From Amia ocellicauda (taxonomy: Eukaryota; Chordata; Actinopteri; Amiiformes; Amiidae): a DNA stretch of 64,000 nucleotides. Shown here one piece after another: positions 12,860 through 22,600 of this stretch. The translations under genes and the position numbers were made by a program. The stretch's first letter is position 1, and each line of letters starts with the position of its first letter. The stretch is from assembly GCF_036373705.1 (NCBI RefSeq), contig NC_089853.1:30339568-30403567 (forward strand). The letters run 5' to 3'. The notes beneath the pieces were generated by a model, which did not search any database, was not told where the DNA came from, and worked only from the letters and a program-made list of their open reading frames with translations.

Positions 12860-14419
12860 TGTATGTATGTATATATATATATATATATATATGCACAGTA
12901 ATGACAGTAAGTCATTATATGCCATTCTGTCATATAATTGCAGTAGATTATGGTTACACCTTTTTATAATTTCCCAACTGCCACACCATTACTTATGTCC
13001 ACATACAATACTTGTGAATGCAACTTTACATTGCTGGATTCCAATACTGTGTTTCCAGACTGTACCTACAATGTCTGTAATGGTTAATATATTTATATTG
13101 CCTTAGACACTAAAAGCCACAATTCTAAGGCTGTATGCAAGAATCACAAAAATCCCATAATGCAGTTATACACTTGAAAATAAAAGCTATTTTATGATTA
13201 AAATACTGCAGATCTTAAATCAAATTGAAAGAGCTTCACATTCAACTGAAGATATTCAAACATAACGCACTAATACAGATTCTGAAAAAATCTTGATTGA
13301 TTTATGTATTTCATTGTTACTGTACTGTTACATTTCACACAGCAATTAATTATACTTTACAAAATATGGCATTGAAATGTGTCAGCACATAATCTGGGAA
13401 AAGTATTCATATATTGCAGCTAAAATAAGTTGTTTGTGGGGAATTATTACAATGGAAAATTCATACAATTAACGTGGCAAAGTTTACTTTGGACTGTTAC
13501 TTTTGATTCAGTTTACATATTTAATTGGATCTGACTGCGTGTTGCGATTCTTATAGAAACCATATTGAGAGCTACAACATGAAGGAGTTTGTTGGTAAAC
13601 CGCGAAAGCAAAATTAAAATTAGCAGAGCTGACAAACTGATAATTTAAATCCAATAAATCCAATGCAATAACTTTCAATAACAGCTTTCATAACAGTTTC
13701 AGGGGGAGTTCCTTCAAGGCTGTTGTCTGTCTGACCTCTCTCATAGCTGCTGGAGAAATTTAAACTAAAAGTGTTTCCACTGTGTCGTTGTTTTTAGGAT
13801 GACATTGCTCTAGTAACCTGTGATGTCAGATGGACAGAAGAGAACATTTACTCCAAGCTGACATCTTGAACGTGAGAGCAGTAGACTTGTGGGTTACAAA
13901 AACTAATTTGAATGTCAAGAAATGGAAAGAAAAAATACAGGGTTCTGGCCTAAACAGATTAATAAACATTTGGCGATTTATACATTTCAAAACACTGCAA
14001 TGTGTGCTTTAAAGTTATCAGTCTTTAACATGACTGTGTGACCATGTACAGATGAGCATGCATGGTTGTATACATTCTTTCAATGAGCACATCATGTTTA
14101 AACAAAGAGCTTGGGGTAAAATCCCATCTGGTTAGCACCTCAGAGATCATACTGTAGTATTATCAAAAGGATAAAAGTTTAGTTCAAACAATTGCATTGT
14201 TGGCAAAAACACAAAACAACACCAAGTCATCTCACCACCAGCTCTCCATTACTCCACAACTTTTCAAATGTATTTCTCTCTATTGGTAGTGTAAAGACAT
14301 GAAAATAACAAGGAGAGGAACATCCTTCTCCTCTAAGAAAAACGTGTGATTGTAAAATATTACATCTGCTCTCATTTCAACGTCAAATCATTTTCAGTGA
14401 CTGTGCGTCTCCCTCTGTG
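12860..14419. other. LACTB downstream flank, no gene seen
   Basis: AT-rich, with a TA microsatellite at 12868-12893. Part is presumably LACTB 3' UTR, but I found no convincing polyadenylation signal close to the stop codon. No coding segment recognised on either strand. Confidence 0.5.
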
Positions 14420-14942
14420 TCAGGTGCTCCTGGCTCTCTCAAACTCCAGCGCAATCTTCAGGGCTGTGCCATTGAGGCCAACAGACTGCATGTTGCAGAT
14501 GATCGTTACCACCACCCCCTGTGGAGGGGTTGATGTCTCCATCTCGGTCTGAACCAGATCACTTGGTAACAGTAACAGGACACTGCTGGCCCCTACTGCG
14601 CCCCCTGTGTGTGAAACATAGTGGCGTCGCTTTCTACACAGCCCAAACTGCTGCTGCTTCTCCACCACTAGCCAGCCCATTGCGTACTGTCCATCCTTGT
14701 CCCAGGAACCCTCAGTTCTCTCCACAGGAGTCCACATGGTTTGAACCGTCTCTGGTTTGAGGTAGCCTGGCAGGAGGCCTCTGCTGTCCTTAAGCTGTGC
14801 CATTTGGTAGCTGTACAGCATGGCATTGCCGAACACCAGCAGGTCACCCACAGTAGACAGAAAGCCACCCCCTGCCCATTTGTAGGAGTTGTCCACATAA
14901 GGGCAGTTCACAATACGGCCTTTTTTATTGAAATGGTAAAAC
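14420..14942 (-). CDS. lactb: LACTB terminal coding exon 6
   Basis: 523 nt behind a TTGCAG acceptor, stop at 14422-14420. Encodes [30 protein letters not shown], the HTGG active-site motif and [18 protein letters not shown]. All strongly family-like. Confidence 0.95.
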
Positions 14943-16559
14943 CTGCAATGATGATAGAGAAAGGTAGCCATTGTTAGATTGTTGTTAATTTTTTGGTTGA
15001 GATGCTATTTTTGGAACTTAGAAAAATATACATTTTCAAATGGATTGTTTATTTATAATAAATGGTGCTAACCATGTAACTGCGCTTCTGTGGCTGAGGT
15101 TCATTAAGATCATTACCTTGAGCGGTTGTATATAATGGGGTCGTTCTTGTCTGGCACAGTATTGAGCATGCCTATCTCCCGGAACATCTTCATCATGCAA
15201 TCCAGGAAGGGCTGCCCTGCCATTCTCTCCACCACCGCACTGAGCAGGGTGAAGGCATGGGTGGAGTACAGGAACGTGCTGCCTGGAGACACAGGTGGTA
15301 CATACTGCTTCAGCCCTGCACTGCAGCTTTACACACACATTGAAAATAAATCCAGCTAATATACAGCATGTCATGAACTTCCCCAAAGCACAAGGGTGTC
15401 AAAAACATTTTCAACAAATGATGGAAGTCTGTGAGCTCCAGATAGCTCCTGATAGCAAAAAATATATAGGAGACATGTTCAGCAACCAAACAATCATGAC
15501 AGACATTTTAAGTATGCTAGTTAGAAACCAAGGTAACCCAGCTATTCCTTTATACAACCTACACTTGTAGAGCAGGTAACATTATTCTCTCAATTTCTCT
15601 CCATTTACATAGAGGAAATGATTTTTAGAACACAGTTTCTGAATATTTACAAGTTAACAGAGGGAAATTATCTTCCTTCTGCTCCAATGTTTGCATTAAA
15701 ACCACATACGTTCATTCAAATTTGCAAAGTACTGAAATAGCCACTCCCTGATTATGTACTTGTCATCATGTCTTTTCCCTCTTCTGACCCTCTCATCCCA
15801 TCACGCATCTCTTCCTGATTGTCTGCCATTTCCGCCTGGATGCACTCTCACCACCTCAAGCTCAACCTCTCCAAATCAGATCTCCTCTATCTCCCCCACT
15901 CTTCCTCACCTTCTGCTGACCTCCCTATCTCGATCCCCCGCATTCAGTTCAAGACTTTGACCCTCATCTACCGCTGTCTTGACCACACTGCACCAAGCTA
16001 CCTTCAGTCACTCGTCTCTCCGTACATCCCCTCCAGACCACTGCGCTCCTACAGTGCCAGAAGACTAACTCTGCCTCCTCTCCACTCTCCTTCCTCCAGA
16101 GCCGCTCCTTCTCATCCCTGAACCTAAATGGTGGAACGACCTGCCCACCGAAGTCAAAACAGCAGAGTCCTGGACCTCATTGCGGCGCTTACTCAAGACG
16201 CATCTCTTCCGACAGCACTTGCAATATTAGTCCTCTATCCCTGCTAGATAGCACTTCACAGTTCTTATTATGCTCCTTGCATTCTTGATTGTTTTCCTCC
16301 TTGCTCCCTTTCCCGTAGCCCTCGTCTGTAACCCTACATCTTGACAGCACTTAGCTTTCACCGTCCAGGATGTAGGAAATCTCTTACTGTACTTGTGTAA
16401 ATTGTAAATTGGAATTTGTAAAATGTATTATTTTGAATTGCTATGTTTTAGCTAAGTTGAATTGTAATGATTGATGCCTTGTACTTCTCTGTATTTTTGC
16501 ACTTTGTTTGCACTTATGTTGTAAGTCGCCCTGGATAAGGGCGTCTGCCAAGAAATAAA

Positions 16560-16631
<72 letters not shown>

Positions 16632-19600
16632 CAAGTTAAAGAGATTATAAAAAATACAAAGTAGCATTTCTTAAAGGAAAATAAACCATAAAATAATAAG
16701 GTCTCCTTTCCTGTACAGCAATATGACAAAGAGGCCACCTAAGTTTTGGGTCACTTAGAAATGTAATTGTTTTCGAAAGAAATGCAATTTTTTTGTCAAT
16801 TAAAATAACATCAAATTGATCAGAAATACAGTGTAGACATTGTTAATGTTGTAAATGACTATTGTAGCTGGAAACTGCTGATTTGTAATGGAATATCTAC
16901 ATAGGCGTACAGAGGCCCATTATCAGCAACCATCAGTCCTGTGTTCCAATGGCACGTTGTGTTTGCTAATCCAAGTTTATCATTTTAAATTGATCATTAG
17001 AAAACCCTTTTGCAATTATGTTAGTACAGCAGAAAACTTTTGTGCTGATTAAAGAAGCAATAAAACTGGCCTTCTTTAGACTAGTTGAGTATCTGGAGCA
17101 TCAGCAATTGTGGGTTCAATTACAGGCTCAAAATGGCCAGAAACAAAGAACGTTCTTCTGAAACTCGTCAGTCTATTATTGTTCTGAAAAATGAAGGCTA
17201 TTCCATGCGAGAAATTGCCAAAAAACTGAAGATCTCATACAACGCTGTGTACTACTCCCTTCACAGAACAGCACAAACTGGCTCTAACCAGAATAGAAAG
17301 AGGAGTGGGAGGCCCCGGTGCACAACTGAGCAAGAGGACAAATACATTAGAGTGTCTAGTTTGAGAAACAGACACATCACAGGTCCTCAACTGGCAGCTT
17401 CATTAAACAGTACCCGCAAAACACCAGTCTCAACGTCAACAGTGAAGAGGCAACTCCGGGATACTGGCCTTCTAGGCAGAGTTGCAAAGAAAAAGCCGTA
17501 TCTCAGACTGGCCAATAAAAAGAAAAGATTAAGACGGGCAAAAGAACACAGACACTGGACAGAGGAAGATTGGAAAAAAGGGTTGTGGACTGACAAATCT
17601 AAGTTTGACGTGTTTGGATCACAAAGAAGAACATTCGTGAGATGTAGACCAAATGAAAAGATGCTGGAGGAGTGCTTGACGCCATCTGTCAAGCTTGGTG
17701 GAGGCAATGTGATGGTCTGGGGGTGCTTTGGTGGTAGTAAAGTGGGAGATTTGTAAAGGCTAAAAGGGATCTTGAAGAAGGAAGGCTATCACTCCATTTT
17801 GCAATGCCATGCCATATCCTGTTGACGGCGCTTGATTGGAGCCAATTTCCTCCTACAACAGGACAATGACCCAAAGCACAGCTCCAAATTATGCAAGAAC
17901 TATTTAGGGAAGAAGCAGTCAGCTGGTATTCTGTCTATATTGGAGTGGCCAGCACAGTCAACCCTATTGAGCTGTTGTGGGAGCAGCTTGACTGCATGGT
18001 ACGTAAGAAGTGCCCATCAAGCCAATCCAACTTGTGGGAGGTGCTTCAGGAAGCATGGGGTGAAATCTCTTCAGATTACCTCAACAAATTGACAATTTAC
18101 AAGAATTCCAAAGGTCTGCAAGGCTGTAATTGCTGCAAATGGAGGATTCTTTGACAAAAGCAAAGTTTAAAGGATACAATTATTATTTCAATTAAAAATT
18201 ATTATTTCTAACCTTGTCAATGACTATATTTCCTATTCATTTTGCTATATTTCCTATTCAAACTCATTTCATGTATGTTTTCATGGAATAAAGGAGATTT
18301 CTAAGTGACCCCAAACTTCTGAACAATAGTGTATATATAAACTTTCATATGCCACTTAATTCGTATCGATTCCTAAATTTATAAATATCCGAGCTTACTC
18401 ACCTGGTCTGAAAATCAGTGGGTCATTTTTGAACAGGTCCAGAGCCTGGATGACGCTGTCAAACGTGTCTTTCAGATAGTACTCTTCCTGCTCAAATTCC
18501 TTTTTCTTGGTAGTTGTGTGCTTTGGGTCTTTACTCTTTGAGCTGCTGTTGTCAGTTTTTGATCTTGTGATGCTGGTTTTGCTCTGGTTATCTAGAGCAT
18601 GACTCTCCTGACTCCCTGAGAGCTTCTTTTCAGCTGCAGCTTTGTGTCTGTTTTCTTTCTCTTTTTCCTCTTTCACTTTCTTTGCATCCTTCTCATAGTG
18701 TCGAATACCACTCAGGTGGGATAATAACAACCGTGTTGTAATTGTAACCTGAAATATAGAATGAGAAAATGCACATCATTTTTGGGAACTTCTAAATTCC
18801 TATTTATCATGGCACTTGTGCACTGGTACAATAACCTTCCGGGAGAATTGGGGAAAATTAATGCAACTTTAATAATTCCTTGATCTAGTATCAGTAAATA
18901 AATAAAGCAATATTACTCTTGACAAAGTTTGCTAGTGCTTCACCAATGGGGATAGCATCACTGAATTCAAAAGTTAAGAATCAGCAGATCTGTGACATCC
19001 ACCCATTATTGACTTACAGGCTCTCCCTCAAACTCCTTCTCTGGGAATTCCGGGACGTATGTCTGCACTGGCACGTCGAGATCTAGCTTGCCCTCTTCCC
19101 AGAGCCGGGCGAGTGCTGTTGCGGTGAGGGGTTTGCTGATGCTGGCGATTCGCATGATTGTGTCTGCACTGCAGGGCACGCGGTTCTCCAGGTCTGCATA
19201 GCCCAGCCCTGAAGTGCAAACAGGAACACAGATCCCATGTTATCCTGCTCTAGTATTCATTCTACTTTCCATTCCCTCCAAGACAACAAACACAAACTTA
19301 AATAAACCCTTTTTAAAAGCAAACACACTCACCTAAAGGATTATTAGGAACACCATACTAATACTGTGTTTGACCCCCTTTCGCCTTCAGAACTGCCTTA
19401 ATTCTACGTGGCATTGATTCAACAAGGTGCTGAAAGCATTCTTTAGAAATGTTGGCCCATATTGATAGGATAGCATCTTGCAGTTGATGGAGATTTGTGG
19501 GATGCACATCCAGGGCACGAAGCTCCCGTTCCACCACATCCCAAAGATGCTCTATTGGGTTGAGATCTGGTGACTGTGGGGGCCAGTTTAGTACAGTGAA

Positions 19601-22600
19601 CTCATTGTCATGTTCAAGAAACCAATTTGAAATGATTCGACCTTTGTGACATGGTGCATTATCCTGCTGGAAGTAGCCATCAGAAATAATGCTCAGGTAG
19701 GCCGTGGCATTTAAACGATGCCCAATTGGCACTAAGGGGCCTAAAGTGTGCCAAGAAAAATCCCCCACACCATTACACCACCACCACCAGCCTGCACAGT
19801 GGTAACAAGGCATGATGGATCCATGTTCTCATTCTGTTTACGCCAAATTCTGACTCTACCATCTGAATGTCTCAACAGAAATCGAGACTCATCAGACCAG
19901 GCAACATTTTTCCAGTCTTCAACTGTCCAATTTTGGTGAGCTTGTGCAAATTGTAGCCTCTTTTTCCTATTTGTAGTGGAGATGAGTGGTACCCGGTGGG
20001 GTCTTCTGCTGTTGTAGCCCATCCGCCTCAAGGTTGTACGTGTTGTGGCTTCACAAATGCTTTGCTGCATACCTCGGTTGTAACGAGTGGTTATTTCAGT
20101 CAAAGTTGCTCTTCTATCAGCTTGAATCAGTCGGCCCATTCTCCTCTGACCTCTAGCATCAACAAGGCATTTTCGCCCACAGGACTGCCGCATACTGGAT
20201 GTTTTTCCCTTTTCACACCATTCTTTGTAAACCCTAGAAATGGTTGTGTGTGAAAATCCCAGTAACTGAGCAGATTGTGAAATACTCAGACCGGCCCGTC
20301 TGGCACCAACAACCATGCCACGCTCAAAATTGCTTAAATCACCTTTCTTTCCCATTCAGACATTCAGTTTGGAGTTCAGGAGATTGTCTTGACCAGGACC
20401 ACACCCCTAAATGCATTGAAGCAACTGCCATGTGATTGGTTGGTTAGATAATTGCATTAATGAGAAATTGAACAGGTATTCCTAATAATCCTTTAGGTGA
20501 GTGTATATACAACCAGAAATAGCAATAATGATTATATATTATTATACATGACATATAAGTAGTAAAAACAGCAATGACGATGATGATGACAAAAATAAAT
20601 ACAAGGAGTAGTGTTTAGGGCTCTGGAGTGGAAGGTCATGAGTTCAATTCCAGGTGGGGGACACTGCTATTGTACCCCTGACCAAGATACTGTACTGAGA
20701 TTGCTCTAGTAAAAACCCAGCTGAATAAATGTTTAATTGTATGTAAAAATAATGTGATACATTGTTACAATTGTAAGAAGCCCTGGATAAGGGTGTCTGC
20801 TAAGAAATGTAATAATAGCAATAATAAAAATAGTAATACAAAAATTAGTCAAGTATTACATTGAAGGATAAACTCTCATTCTCTCACAGTACTCACCTTC
20901 AGCCCAGACCTGCGTCCCATCCACAGACACCCCAACAACTATCCCCGGAGCGGCCACTTCATCCTGCAGAACACAGAGGGCAGAGCAGTGATGGCACTTA
21001 CCCTAACACTATACATATACAGTTAGGTCCATAAATATTTGGACAGTGACACAACTGTCATCATTTTGGCTCTGTACACCACCACAATGGATTTGAAAGG
21101 AAACAATCAAGATGTGCTTTAAGTGTAGACTTTCATCTTTATTTGAGGGTAGTTACATCCAAATTGGGTGTAATTCCAACACCATTCAGCCGATTTGGAT
21201 ATACAGTGCCTTGCAAAAGTATTCATCCCCCTTGGCATTTTTTCTATTTTGTTGCATTACAACCTGTAATTTAAATGGATTTTGTATTTGTACTTCACGG
21301 AATGGACATACACAACATTTTCCAAATTGGTGAAGTGAAATGAAAAAAATAACTTGTTTTAAAACATTCTAAACAAATACAAAAAACGGAAAAGTGGTGC
21401 ATAATTCATTAAATGAAGTCTACCTGTGTGCAATCTGTGTCAGATGATCGTCACATGATCTCAGTATATATACACCTGTTCTGAAAGGGCTCAGAGTCTG
21501 CAACACCACCGAGCAAGTGGTACCATGTAGACCAAGGAGCTCTCCAAACAGGTCAGGGACAAAGTTGTGGAGAAGTACAGATCAGGGTTGGGTTATAAAA
21601 ACATATCTGAAGCTGAACATCCCACAGAGCACCATTAAATCCATTATTAAAAAAACTGAAAGAATATGGCACCACAACAAACCTGCCAAGAGAGGGCCGC
21701 CCACCAAAACTCACAGACCAGGCGAGGAGGACATTAATCAGAGAGGCAACATAGAGACCAAAGATAACCCTGAAGGAGCTGCAAAGCTCCACAACTGAGA
21801 TTGGAGTATCTGTCCATAGGACCACTTTAAGCCGTACACAACACAGAGCTGGGCTTTACGGAAGATTGGCCAGAAAAAAGCAATTGCTTAAAGAAAAAAA
21901 TAAGCAAAAAAGTTTGTTTGCCAAAAGGCATGTGGGAGACTCCCCAGACATATGGAAGAAGGTACTCTGGTCAGATAAGACTAAAATTGAGGTTTTTGGC
22001 CATCAAGGAAAACACTATGTCTGGCACAAACCCAACACCGAGAACACCATCCCCACAGTGAAGCATGGTGGTGGCAGCATCATGCTGCGGGGATGTTTTT
22101 CATCAGTAGGGACTGGGAAACTGGTCAGAACTGAAGGAATGATGGGTGGTGCTAAATACAGGGAAATTCTTGAGGGAAACCTGTTTCAGTCTTCCAGAGA
22201 TTTGAGACTGGGACGGAGGTACACCTTCCAGCAGGACAATGACCATAAGCATACTGCTAAAGCAACGCTCAAGTGGTTTAAGGGGAACATTTAAATGTCT
22301 TGCAATGGCCTAGTCAAAGACCACACCTCAATCCAATTGAGAATCTGTGGTGTGACTTACAGATTGCAGTACACCAGCAGAACCCATCCAACATGAAGGA
22401 GCTGGAGCAGTTTTGCCTTGAAGAATTGGCAAAAATCCCAGTGGCTAGATGTGCCAAGCTTACAGTGAGGGAAAAAAGTATTTGATCCCCTGCTGATTTT
22501 GTATGTTTGCCCACTGACAAAGAAATGATCAGTCTATAATTGTAATGGTAGGTGTATTTTAACAGTGAGAGACAGAATAACAAAAAAAAAGAAAAACGCA

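Noticed and set aside
16452..16667. Poly-isoleucine frame
   Set aside because: Translation of the (TAA)n microsatellite.
19748..20435. Plus-strand open frames over the DD36E elements (also 55742-56474)
   Set aside because: Antisense shadows of the transposase gene; they appear in both copies because the copies are nearly identical.
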